This document shows positions 7,215-14,801 of a stretch of 21,718 bases of DNA, in pieces. The DNA comes from CAYJPV01 sp964396055. Its GTDB lineage: Bacteria; Acidobacteriota; Vicinamibacteria; Vicinamibacterales; JAKQTR01. Positions within the stretch are counted from its first letter, which is position 1, and every line of letters begins with the position of its first letter. The position numbers and the translations under genes are program-made. The notes below the pieces were generated by a model. It saw only the letters and a list, made by a program, of their open reading frames with translations. It was not told the origin of the DNA and searched no databases. The stretch is from assembly GCA_964396055.1 (NCBI GenBank), contig CAYNDV010000074.1:1-21718 (forward strand), written 5' to 3'.

Positions 7215-7248
7215 CCCCGGACCGGCAGTTGGCCGGCCCGAACCCGAC

Positions 7249-8235
7249 ATGACCGATCCGATTGCGGTCCTCGCGCGCCCGATGCCGTCCCCGGCCCCGC
7301 CGGTGGATCCCACGCTCGATCTGTTTGCCGAGATCGCGCGGCTCAAGCGCGAGCTCAACGCGGTCGTCCTGGCGCACTACTATCAGGAACCCGACATCCA
7401 GGACGTGGCCGACGTCATCGGCGACAGCCTGCAACTGGCCCAGCAGGCGGCGCGCACCAGCGCCGACGTCATCGTGTTCTGCGGCGTGCACTTCATGGCC
7501 GAGACCGCGAAGATCCTCAACCCAGGCAAGCTGGTCCTGATGCCCGACCTCAACGCCGGGTGCTCGCTGGCCGACAGCTGCCCGGCGCCGGCGTTCGAGG
7601 CCTTCGTGGGCCGCCACCCCGGCCACACGGTCATCAGCTACATCAACTGCAGCGCGGCGGTGAAGGCCCTCAGCGACATCATCTGCACGTCCAGCAACGC
7701 CGAGCGCATCGTCCGCCAGGTGCCGGCCGGCACCACGATCCTCTTCGCGCCCGACATGCAGCTGGGCCGCTACATCGAGAAGCAGACGGGCCGCCCGATG
7801 GTGCTGTGGCCCGGCGCGTGCTCGGTGCACGTCACCTTCTCGGAACGCCTGCTGGTCCGCCTCAAGGGCGGGCACCCGGGCGCCCTTGTCCTGGCGCACC
7901 CCGAGTGCCAGGACGGCGTCCTGCGCCTCGCGGACCACATCGGCTCCACGACCTCCATCCTGGGGTTCGCCGTGAAGAGCCCCGCGCAGACCTTCATCGT
8001 GGCCACCGAGCCGGGCATCATCCACCAGATGAAGAAGGCGTGCCCCGGCAAGACGTTCATCCCGGCGCCGCCCGAGAACGGGTGCGCCTGCAACGAGTGC
8101 CCCTACATGCGGCTGAACACGCTGGAGCGCGTATACCTGTGCATGCGCGACCGGCAGCCGGCGATCACGATGCCCGACGACCTCCGCCTGCGGGCCCTGC
8201 GGCCCCTCGAGCGGATGCTGGCGATGAGCGCGTGA
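7249..8235 (+). CDS. nadA: Quinolinate synthase NadA (4Fe-4S enzyme)
   Basis: NadA condenses iminoaspartate with dihydroxyacetone phosphate to quinolinate in the cytoplasm. The 328-residue sequence has VVLAHYYQEPDIQDVADVIGDSLQLAQ near the N-terminus, VFCGVHFMAETAKIL, and the three cysteine-ligand regions of the labile 4Fe-4S cluster: C105 (NAGCSLADSC), C191 (PGACSVH) and C284 (CNECPYM). The last sits in a CxCxxC context (C279, C281, C284); E. coli NadA has CxxCxxC there. ISYINCSAAVKA and FAPDMQLGRY are further family blocks. The ATG at 7249 has only a weak Shine-Dalgarno; a second ATG at 7282 is possible, and the first 20 residues are proline-rich and poorly conserved. It leads a nadA-nadC-nadB cluster and ends 25 bases before nadC. 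Confidence 0.97.
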   Translation: MTDPIAVLARPMPSPAPPVDPTLDLFAEIARLKRELNAVVLAHYYQEPDIQDVADVIGDSLQLAQQAARTSADVIVFCGVHFMAETAKILNPGKLVLMPDLNAGCSLADSCPAPAFEAFVGRHPGHTVISYINCSAAVKALSDIICTSSNAERIVRQVPAGTTILFAPDMQLGRYIEKQTGRPMVLWPGACSVHVTFSERLLVRLKGGHPGALVLAHPECQDGVLRLADHIGSTTSILGFAVKSPAQTFIVATEPGIIHQMKKACPGKTFIPAPPENGCACNECPYMRLNTLERVYLCMRDRQPAITMPDDLRLRALRPLERMLAMSA

Positions 8236-8260
8236 TCGCGGCCTGGCAACGAGGCACACC

Positions 8261-9154
8261 ATGAGGACCGATCCGCTCGGCAAGCGGGCCCGGATCGAGC
8301 TGGACCCCTCGTTCATCCGCGAGGAAGCCCGGCGGTTCCTGGCCGAAGACGTCGGCACCGGCGATGCCACCACCGCGGCCGTCGTGCCGCGCGGCGCGGC
8401 GGCGGCCGGCCGCATCCTTGCGCGCCAGACGGCCATCGTCGCGGGCCTGGCGGTGGCCCGCGAGGTCTTCCGGCACCTCAATCCCGCCGTGGCCTTCGAC
8501 GTCGCCGTCGGCGACGGGGACCGCGTGGGTGCCGGCGACTGCATCGCGACGGTCCGGGGCCCGGCGGGGCCGATCCTGACCGGCGAACGGACGGCGCTCA
8601 ACGTCCTCCAGCGGCTGTCGGGAATTGCCACCTTCACGCGACGGCACGTCGAGGCCATCGCCGGCACGGGCGTGGCGGTGTCCGATACGCGCAAGACCAC
8701 GCCGGGTCTGCGGCTGCTCGAGAAGTACGCGGTCGGCGTGGGCGGCGGCCGCAACCATCGCATCGGCCTGCACGACGCGATTCTCATCAAGGACAACCAC
8801 CTCGTGGCCGCCGGCGGCATCCAGGCCGCGCTCCACGCCATCGAGGCGCGCCGGCCCGCCGTCCCGGTGCAGATCGAGGTGGACTCGATCGAGCAGTTGC
8901 GGGCGGCGCTCGAACTCGGCGTGGCGGCGGTGCTGCTCGACAACATGACGCCGGAGATGGCGGCCGAGGCCGTGCGCCTCGTGCGGGCCGCGCCCGGCGG
9001 CGCCGCGTGCTGGATCGAGGCCAGCGGCGGCATCACGCTGGATACCATCCGCGAGTATGCCGAGACCGGCGTCGACACCGTGTCGGTGGGGGCGCTGACC
9101 CAGGCGGCGCCGGCGGTGGACCTCGCCCTCGATTTCCAGTTCCTGGCGGAGTAA
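8261..9154 (+). CDS. nadC: Nicotinate-nucleotide pyrophosphorylase (carboxylating) NadC
   Basis: NadC converts quinolinate and phosphoribosyl pyrophosphate to nicotinate mononucleotide, CO2 and pyrophosphate. The 297-residue length is standard. Conserved blocks are LAEDVGTGDATT near the N-terminus, GERTALNVLQRLSGIAT, DTRKTTPGLR (residues 142-151), GGGRNHRIGL (from residue 161), DAILIKDNH, VQIEVDSIEQ, and WIEASGGITLDTIREYAETGVD, the C-terminal phosphate-binding region. These include the expected Arg, Lys and His residues for quinolinate and PRPP binding. It lies between nadA and nadB, with only two bases before the nadB start. Confidence 0.97.
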   Translation: MRTDPLGKRARIELDPSFIREEARRFLAEDVGTGDATTAAVVPRGAAAAGRILARQTAIVAGLAVAREVFRHLNPAVAFDVAVGDGDRVGAGDCIATVRGPAGPILTGERTALNVLQRLSGIATFTRRHVEAIAGTGVAVSDTRKTTPGLRLLEKYAVGVGGGRNHRIGLHDAILIKDNHLVAAGGIQAALHAIEARRPAVPVQIEVDSIEQLRAALELGVAAVLLDNMTPEMAAEAVRLVRAAPGGAACWIEASGGITLDTIREYAETGVDTVSVGALTQAAPAVDLALDFQFLAE

Positions 9155-9156
9155 GG

Positions 9157-10716
9157 ATGACGAGGCGCGTCACCGACGTCCTCGTGATCGGCAGCGGCCT
9201 GGCGGGCTGCGCGGCGGCGCTGGCGGCGGCGCGGGCCGGGGCTGCGGTCACGCTCATCAGCAAGGGCCGGCTCGCCAGCGACAGCAACACCGTCTGGGCC
9301 CAGGGCGGCATCATCTTCCGCGGCCGGGTCGACTCGCCGCAGCGGCTGGCGGCCGACATCCACGAGGCCGGCGCGGGTCTCTGCGACCCCGCCGCTGTGG
9401 ACCTGCTGGCCACCGAGGGGCCGCGCCTGGTGGAGGAGGTCCTGATCCGGGACGTGGGCGTGCCGTTCGACAAGGCCCGCGACGGATCGGAGGAGCTGGA
9501 TCTCACCGCGGAAGCCGCGCACTCCGTGCCGCGCATCGTGCACAGCGCCGACACGACGGGCCGGTCGATCGAGTTGTCGATGCTGGCTGCCCTCGAGCGC
9601 GAGCCCCATGTCACGATCCTGACCGGACGGACCGCCCTCGACCTGCTCACGCTGTCGCACCACTCGCGCAATCCGCTCGATGTCTACGCGGAACCCACCT
9701 GCGTCGGCGCCTACGTCTTCGACCAGGCCACCGGGCAGGTCGAGACGATGATGGCGGCGGAGACGATCCTGGCCACCGGCGGCCTGGGCCGGATTTTCCA
9801 GCACACCACCAACCCGCCGGGGGCGTGCGGCGACGGGGTGGCCATGGCGTACCGGGCCGGCGCCCGCTGCCTGAACATGCAGTTCGTCCAGTTCCACCCG
9901 ACGACGCTGTTCGTGGGCGAGGAACGGTTCCTGCTGTCGGAATCGCTGCGGGGCGAAGGCGCGCGGCTGGTGGACGCGGCCGGCCGCGAGTTCATGACGT
10001 CCTACCATCCGGACGGGTCGCTGGCGCCGCGCGACATCGTGGCGCGCGGCATCCACCAGATGATGCACGAGACCGGTGCGTCGTGCGCCTACCTCGACAT
10101 CACCCACAAGCCTGCGGACTGGGTCCGGCGGCGCTTCCCCGGCATCGACGCCCGCTGCCGCGAGATGGGCCTGGATCTCGCCACGCAACCCATCCCCGTC
10201 GTGCCGGCCGCGCACTATGCGTGCGGGGGCGTGGCCGTCGACTTGTGGGGCCGGTCGAGCGTGCGGCGCCTGTGGGCAGCCGGCGAGGTGTCGTGCACGG
10301 GGCTCCACGGCGCGAACCGGCTCGCCAGCACGTCCCTGCTCGAGTGCCTCGTCTGGGGCACCCGCGCCGGCGCGCAGGCGGCCCGCGCCGCCGCGCCGCG
10401 CGAGACACGTCTGCCCGAAATCTCGCCGTGGCAGTACGAGACCGAGGCCATGGATCCCGCGCTGGTGGCGCAGGACTGGCTGACCATCCGGCAGACCATG
10501 TGGAACTACGTGGGGCTGGTGCGCAGCCGCCGGCGCCTCGATCGCGCCCACCAGATCCTGCGGGAACTGCACCTCGAGATCGGCCGGTTCTACGCACGGG
10601 CGGAACTCAACGACGGCCTGATCAGCCTGCGCAACGGCATCCAGACGGCCCTGGCCGTGCTCCTGGCCGCCATCGAGGCCCGCGACAGCCGCGGCTGCCA
10701 CTATCGCGTCGACTAG
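9157..10716 (+). CDS. nadB: L-aspartate oxidase NadB (FAD-dependent)
   Basis: NadB oxidises L-aspartate to iminoaspartate, the substrate of NadA. The ATG at 9157 follows the nadC stop by two bases, with GGAG and AGGA purines just upstream, and gives 519 residues, close to the roughly 540 of E. coli NadB. The N-terminal dinucleotide-binding motif VLVIGSGLAGC (G12, G14, G17) is followed by SNTVWAQGGI, TILATGGLGRIFQHTTNP, MQFVQFHPTTL, SLRGEGARLVD, PAAHYACGGVAVD and GANRLASTSLLECLVWG, all typical of the succinate dehydrogenase/fumarate reductase flavoprotein family and of NadB in particular. The C-terminal helical domain (IRQTMWNYVGLVRS) is intact. Its TAG stop lies inside a CTAG that also provides the stop of the opposing esterase gene. 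Confidence 0.97.
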   Translation: MTRRVTDVLVIGSGLAGCAAALAAARAGAAVTLISKGRLASDSNTVWAQGGIIFRGRVDSPQRLAADIHEAGAGLCDPAAVDLLATEGPRLVEEVLIRDVGVPFDKARDGSEELDLTAEAAHSVPRIVHSADTTGRSIELSMLAALEREPHVTILTGRTALDLLTLSHHSRNPLDVYAEPTCVGAYVFDQATGQVETMMAAETILATGGLGRIFQHTTNPPGACGDGVAMAYRAGARCLNMQFVQFHPTTLFVGEERFLLSESLRGEGARLVDAAGREFMTSYHPDGSLAPRDIVARGIHQMMHETGASCAYLDITHKPADWVRRRFPGIDARCREMGLDLATQPIPVVPAAHYACGGVAVDLWGRSSVRRLWAAGEVSCTGLHGANRLASTSLLECLVWGTRAGAQAARAAAPRETRLPEISPWQYETEAMDPALVAQDWLTIRQTMWNYVGLVRSRRRLDRAHQILRELHLEIGRFYARAELNDGLISLRNGIQTALAVLLAAIEARDSRGCHYRVD

Positions 10717-11444
10717 GACCAGTACCCCAGGTATTCCCGCATCTGCTGCTTCCAGTAGGGCCAGTCGTGGCCGCCCCTGGGGCCCCAGTCGTCGAGGAAG
10801 TGGCCGATGCCCTGCCCGCGCAGGATCTCGGCCAGGCGGAGGGTCGGGCCCTTGTCCTCCCAGGGGCCGTGCCCCGTGGCCAGGTGGATCTCGCACGAGC
10901 GCAGGTGCCCGCGCGTCCACGCGTCGTGCATGTTCGCCATGTAGTCGACGGGATTGTTGAAGTAGAAGTTCTCGTCGTACATGCCGTCCATGAACCGCTT
11001 CATGTCGTAGACGCCCGACAGCGCGTAACACCGCTTCACGACGTCGGGGTGTTTCAGCAGGGTGTTGGCGGCGTGGTAGGCGCCCAGCGACGCCCCGAAA
11101 GTCGAGATGGGGACCTCGCCGCTCTGGCAATGGTGGTGGATGAAGGGCACCACTTCGTGGCGCACGTAGGCGTCGTATTGCGCCTGCATGTAGCTCCGGT
11201 GCAGCGGATGGGCACCCTTGTTGTAGAAGCTGTCGCTGCTGTTCGCGTTGATCGAGAAGACCTTCACCCGGCCGGCGTCGATGACGTCGGCGAGCGCCGC
11301 GATCATGCCCTGCCGATCCATCTCCCACTCGTCGCCGCCGCTGGTCGGGAACACCAGCAGCGGCGGGCCCCAGTGCCCGTAGACGACCACCCCCATCTCG
11401 CGGCCGACGCGGCCCGAGTACCAGTGCTGGTATTCCGTGCGCAT
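10713..11444 (-). CDS. Putative esterase, alpha/beta-hydrolase fold (PF00756-like)
   Basis: This 243-residue protein starts MRTEYQHWYSGRVGREMGVVVYGHWG, a pattern I recognise from the esterase-D-like family of small alpha/beta hydrolases. The nucleophile elbow is STFGASLGAYHA with S119. The likely catalytic histidine is H226 in GGHDWPYW close to the C-terminus. The acid is less clear; an Asp or Glu near 190-210 is expected. No signal peptide is seen, so it is probably cytoplasmic. It is convergent with nadB: the two stops overlap in the self-complementary CTAG, leaving no room for a terminator. On its other side it is divergent from a small His-rich protein gene. A weak TAACGT element occurs on the minus strand directly before the start. 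The substrate is unknown. Confidence 0.88.
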   Translation of the reverse strand: MRTEYQHWYSGRVGREMGVVVYGHWGPPLLVFPTSGGDEWEMDRQGMIAALADVIDAGRVKVFSINANSSDSFYNKGAHPLHRSYMQAQYDAYVRHEVVPFIHHHCQSGEVPISTFGASLGAYHAANTLLKHPDVVKRCYALSGVYDMKRFMDGMYDENFYFNNPVDYMANMHDAWTRGHLRSCEIHLATGHGPWEDKGPTLRLAEILRGQGIGHFLDDWGPRGGHDWPYWKQQMREYLGYWS

Positions 11445-11500
11445 GCCGCTACGTTACCACGGCGCGGACGATGCGCCGGACCGGTTTTCGCCCCTCCGCC

Positions 11501-11529
11501 TTGACAGGCCGCGCCGGGGCTCCTACGTT
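11501..11529 (+). promoter_or_regulatory. Sigma-70 type promoter for the small His/Cys-rich protein
   Basis: A perfect TTGACA (11501-11506) is followed by exactly 17 bases and TACGTT (11524-11529), which retains the TA and final T of the -10 box. Transcription would begin near 11536, leaving a leader of about 35 bases before the ATG at 11570. This is the best promoter match I see in the window, and it rules against the longer reading starting at 11471. Confidence 0.65.
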
Positions 11530-11569
11530 GATCAGCGGGCAGGGGCGCCTGTCCAGGGAGGTCAGGGAG

Positions 11570-11875
11570 ATGCCGCACCCGGTGATCGACCACTCGATCC
11601 TCCACGGCGAGTTCCACGCCAGCCGCGTCAGGATCGTGCACCATGACGAGGTCGAGGAGGCCGCCGCCGACCTCGCCCTTCTGTTCCCCCACGAGACCGT
11701 CCGGACGACAGCGATCGGCTGCTGCCACACCTGCCTGTACACCGATCAGACACCGCCGTCGCTGGTGGCCGAGCGGATGGCCGAGCACCTGCGCGAGTTC
11801 GACCACGACCACGAGACCCCGCGCACCAGGCGGGTGTCCCGGGGTGAGGGGCTGGGCCGGAAGGTCTGGCTGTAG
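11570..11875 (+). CDS. Small His/Cys-rich protein of unknown function
   Basis: I take the ATG at 11570 (101 residues). It lies downstream of a strong promoter and just after AGGGAGGTCAGGGAG (11554-11568), which offers Shine-Dalgarno matches; a longer reading from 11471 would begin upstream of the promoter. I do not recognise the family. Eleven of 101 residues are histidine, with clusters H8-H12-H16 (HSILHGEFH, an HxxxHxxxH spacing), H24-H25-D26, a CCHTC motif (C51, C52, H53, C55), and DHDH (78-81). This composition suggests metal binding or a small redox role, but that is only an inference. The C-terminus is basic (TPRTRRVSRGEGLGRKVWL). No signal peptide or membrane segment is seen. It is convergent with the Ca2+-ATPase gene, 29 bases away. 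Confidence 0.6.
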   Translation: MPHPVIDHSILHGEFHASRVRIVHHDEVEEAAADLALLFPHETVRTTAIGCCHTCLYTDQTPPSLVAERMAEHLREFDHDHETPRTRRVSRGEGLGRKVWL

Positions 11876-11881
11876 CGTGCG

Positions 11882-11906
11882 GACCGGGCGCCGCGCGGCC
11901 CTGGTC
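11882..11906. terminator. Possible stem-loop between convergent genes
   Basis: GACCGGGC (11882-11889) pairs with GCCCTGGTC (11898-11906) with one bulged base around an 8-base GC-rich loop. It lies between the convergent small His-rich gene and the ATPase gene and overlaps the ATPase stop. No T-tract follows on either strand, so intrinsic termination is only a possibility. Confidence 0.25.
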
Positions 11907-14676
11907 ACCCGCGGCGCCGGCGCACCACCACCTTGCGGGCTTCGTCCGCCACGAAGGGCACGGCGGCTGCCAGGAGACTGACCGCGAGTTCGCCCGGCGT
12001 GAGGGCCCGCGTCCTGAGCAGGTCCTGCCAGAACGGGGTGTAGGTGACCATCAGCTGCAGCAGCAGCGTCAGGACCACGATGAACAGCAGCGGGGTGTTC
12101 GTCAGGGGGCCGATCGTGAAGAACGACTCGCGCTCGGACCGGACCGACAGCACCAGCGCGAGCTGCGACAGCGTGAGCGCCGTGAACACCATCGTCTGCC
12201 ACCCGGGGTCGCCTGAGCGGTAGGCGTAGAACCCGAGCGCCAGCGGGGCCCCGCCGAGTACCAGGCCGCCCCAGACCACCTGCCACAGGAGGCCCCGCCC
12301 GAGGATGCTCTCGCCCGGCGGGACCGGCGGCCGGGTCATGGCGTTGCGTTCGGGCGGCTCGAGGCTCAACGCCAGCGCCGGCAGGCCGTCGGTGACCAGG
12401 TTGATCCAGAGGATCTGCAGCGGCAGCAGGGGCAACGGCAGGCCGAGGAACGGCGCCAGCAGCATGACCCAGAGTTCACCCGAGTTGCTGGCGAGCAGGT
12501 ACTTGATGAACTTCCGGATGTTGTCGTAGATCACCCGGCCTTCTTCGACCGCCGCGACGATGGTGGCGAAATTGTCGTCGCGCAGCACCATGTCGGCGGC
12601 CTCCTTCGAGACCTCCGTGCCGGTGATCCCCATGGCCACGCCGATGTCGGCCCGGCGCAAAGCCGGGGCGTCGTTCACGCCGTCCCCGGTCATGGCGGCG
12701 ATGTGGCCGCGGGCCTGGAGCGCCTCGACGATGCGCAGCTTGTGCTCGGGCGAGACCCGCGCGAACACCGAGGTCGTCTCCACCACCTGCCGCCACCCCT
12801 CGTCGTCGAGTCGGGCGAGATCCTGCCCCGTGGCCACGGCCCCGTCGTCTCCGGCGATGCCGAGCTGGCGCGCGATGTACCGTGCCGTGAGCGGGTGATC
12901 GCCGGTGATCATGACGGGCCGGATGCCGGCCTGGAGGCACGTGGCCACCGATTGCTTCACCTCGGGCCGCGGCGGGTCGTTCATCCCCACGAGGCCGACA
13001 AACACCAGGTCGCGCTCGAGGCCGTCGGCTCCGCCCGGCGCCGGTGCATCGGTGACCCTGAACGAGAGGCCCAGAACCCGCATGCCGTCCCGGGCCAGCG
13101 CGTCGTGGGCCTTGACGATGCGCGCGCGCCACTCGGCGGACAGCGGGACCGCGCGGCCTGCGGCCCAGACCAGGGGTGAGACGCCGAGCAGGGGCTCGAG
13201 CGCCCCCTTGGTGAACACCAGGTGCCGGCGGGTGGCCAGCAGCGGGTCCAGCGACCAGAGCGGCTCGAGGCCGGTCGGCGCCGGCAGGGCGGTGGCCGGC
13301 ATCTCGTGGACCGTCGTCATCCGCTTGCGGTCCGAGTCGAAGGGCACTTCGTCGACGCGGGGAAAGAGCAGGTCGAGGTCGGGCTTGTTCAGCCGGAACC
13401 GCGCGGCCGCGACCACGAGTGCGGCCTCGGTGGGATCGCCGAGGGCGTGCACGTGTCCGGGCTGGTCGGCCTGGGGCGCCAGCACCGCGTCGTTGCACAG
13501 GGCGCTGCCGGCAAGCAGCAGCGTCAGCGCGGGATCGTCGTGGGGGACGCTCGCGCGGCCGGGCTCGAGGTCCACGGCCGGGGCCGCCTGGTGGAGCGGC
13601 TCCGTGATGTCGAGGCGGCGGCCGGCGACGTCGAGCATCGTGACCGTCATCCGGTTCTCGGTGAGCGTGCCGGTCTTGTCCGAGCAGATCACCGTGACCG
13701 ACCCGAGGGTCTCCACCGCGGGCAGCTTCCGGATGAGCACCTGGCGCTTCAGCATGCGCTGGGCCCCCAGCGCGAGGGCGATCGTGACGACCGCAGGCAG
13801 TCCCTCCGGCACGGCGGCGACGGCCATGCTGACGGCCGTCAGGAACATCACCGTGAAGGGCTCGCCCCGGACCATGCCGGTGGCGAAGATCACTCCGACG
13901 AGCATCACGGCCAGGGCGGCGAGCATGCGGCCCAGTTGGTCGAGGCGCCGCTGCAGCGGCGTGGGTTCACGCTCCACGGTCTGGATGAGGTCGGCGATGC
14001 GTCCCAGTTCGGTGCGCATCCCGGTGGCCACCACAATGGCCTGTCCGCGCCCGTAGGTGACCATCGTGCCCATGTAGACGCTGTTGCGACGGTCGCCGAT
14101 GGACAGGTCCGGGTCGGGCAGCGCCTGCGAGATCTTGTCGACCGGCTCCGACTCACCGGTCAGCGAAGCCTCCTGCACCCGGAGGTTGACGCACTCGAGC
14201 AGGCGGCCGTCGGCCGGCACCATGTTGCCGGCTTCGAGCAGGACGACATCCCCGGGGACCAGGTCGCGCGACGGGATTTCCAGCACCTGGCCGCCGCGCC
14301 GGACGCGGACGATCGGCACGGCCAGGCGCTTGAGCATGGCCATCGCGCGCTCGGCACGGTGTTCGTGGAAGAGCCCCAGCAGCGTGTTGAGGACGACGAT
14401 CGCGAGGATCGCGACGGCGTCTTTGTGATCCCCCAGGGCCGCGGAGACGACGGCGGCGGCGATGAGCATCAGGACCAGGGTGTTGGAGACCTGTTCCCAC
14501 AGCATCGCCAGCACGCCGCGCCGCCCCCGCTCGGCGAGTTCGTTGGGACCGGCCTCGGCGAGCCGATCGCGCGCCTCATCCGGCGACAGCCCCCCGGGGT
14601 GACTGCGCAGCGTCGCCAGTGCGTCGGCGCCCGTCAACGTGTGCCAGGGGACGTACGTACCGCGCGGATCGGCCAT
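11905..14676 (-). CDS. P2A-type Ca2+-transporting P-type ATPase
   Basis: This is a 923-residue cation pump of the inner membrane. I chose the ATG at 14676 (MADPRGTYVPWHTLTG); a GTG at 14745 would add 23 residues with no family resemblance. An N-terminal cation-ATPase domain (WHTLTGADALATLRSHPGG) is followed by the actuator motif TGES (173-176), the TM4 motif PEGLP with E291, the phosphorylation motif DKTGTLT with D333, the MTGDGVNDAP hinge (662-671), and TM5-TM6 residues N731 and E734 (SNSGE) plus N759 and D763 (NLVTDG). These match the calcium-site residues of SERCA-type pumps, so Ca2+ (or possibly Mn2+) export is likely. The C-terminal cation-ATPase domain with four helices is complete. It is divergent from the DUF5916 gene. 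Confidence 0.92.
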   Translation of the reverse strand: MADPRGTYVPWHTLTGADALATLRSHPGGLSPDEARDRLAEAGPNELAERGRRGVLAMLWEQVSNTLVLMLIAAAVVSAALGDHKDAVAILAIVVLNTLLGLFHEHRAERAMAMLKRLAVPIVRVRRGGQVLEIPSRDLVPGDVVLLEAGNMVPADGRLLECVNLRVQEASLTGESEPVDKISQALPDPDLSIGDRRNSVYMGTMVTYGRGQAIVVATGMRTELGRIADLIQTVEREPTPLQRRLDQLGRMLAALAVMLVGVIFATGMVRGEPFTVMFLTAVSMAVAAVPEGLPAVVTIALALGAQRMLKRQVLIRKLPAVETLGSVTVICSDKTGTLTENRMTVTMLDVAGRRLDITEPLHQAAPAVDLEPGRASVPHDDPALTLLLAGSALCNDAVLAPQADQPGHVHALGDPTEAALVVAAARFRLNKPDLDLLFPRVDEVPFDSDRKRMTTVHEMPATALPAPTGLEPLWSLDPLLATRRHLVFTKGALEPLLGVSPLVWAAGRAVPLSAEWRARIVKAHDALARDGMRVLGLSFRVTDAPAPGGADGLERDLVFVGLVGMNDPPRPEVKQSVATCLQAGIRPVMITGDHPLTARYIARQLGIAGDDGAVATGQDLARLDDEGWRQVVETTSVFARVSPEHKLRIVEALQARGHIAAMTGDGVNDAPALRRADIGVAMGITGTEVSKEAADMVLRDDNFATIVAAVEEGRVIYDNIRKFIKYLLASNSGELWVMLLAPFLGLPLPLLPLQILWINLVTDGLPALALSLEPPERNAMTRPPVPPGESILGRGLLWQVVWGGLVLGGAPLALGFYAYRSGDPGWQTMVFTALTLSQLALVLSVRSERESFFTIGPLTNTPLLFIVVLTLLLQLMVTYTPFWQDLLRTRALTPGELAVSLLAAAVPFVADEARKVVVRRRRG

Positions 14677-14717
14677 AGGCGATCTAGAGAATACGTCAAT
14701 GCGCGCGCGGAAGTTCA

Positions 14718-14747
14718 CGGGAATCGGCCGGCGGCCGCGTTGCACCC
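14718..14747. repeat. Bipartite upstream element shared with 6610-6640
   Basis: CGGGAATCGGCCG (14718-14730) followed after nine bases by TTGCACCC (14740-14747) also occurs at 6610-6622 and 6633-6640, where the gap is ten bases. Here it lies in the divergent region between the ATPase and DUF5916 genes; the other copy lies before the DUF4199 gene. It may be a regulatory site or a dispersed repeat remnant. Confidence 0.4.
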
Positions 14748-14801
14748 GCGAAGCAAACCAATCGGGAGCCCGGCCCGTCTACTAGGGGCGGAGGAGAAAC
14801 C

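Noticed and set aside
7102..11328. Minus-strand open frame of 1408 codons
   Set aside because: It runs opposite nadA, nadC and nadB, which are certain genes; its translation is a low-complexity Arg/Ala/Gly/His mix with no domain pattern, as expected for a shadow frame at high GC.
11471..11569. Longer start for the His-rich protein
   Set aside because: This start lies upstream of the TTGACA-N17-TACGTT promoter, so it would not be on that transcript.
14677..14745. GTG start adding 23 residues to the Ca2+-ATPase
   Set aside because: The added residues show no family resemblance, and the family N-terminus fits the ATG at 14676; the added stretch also overlaps the shared bipartite element.
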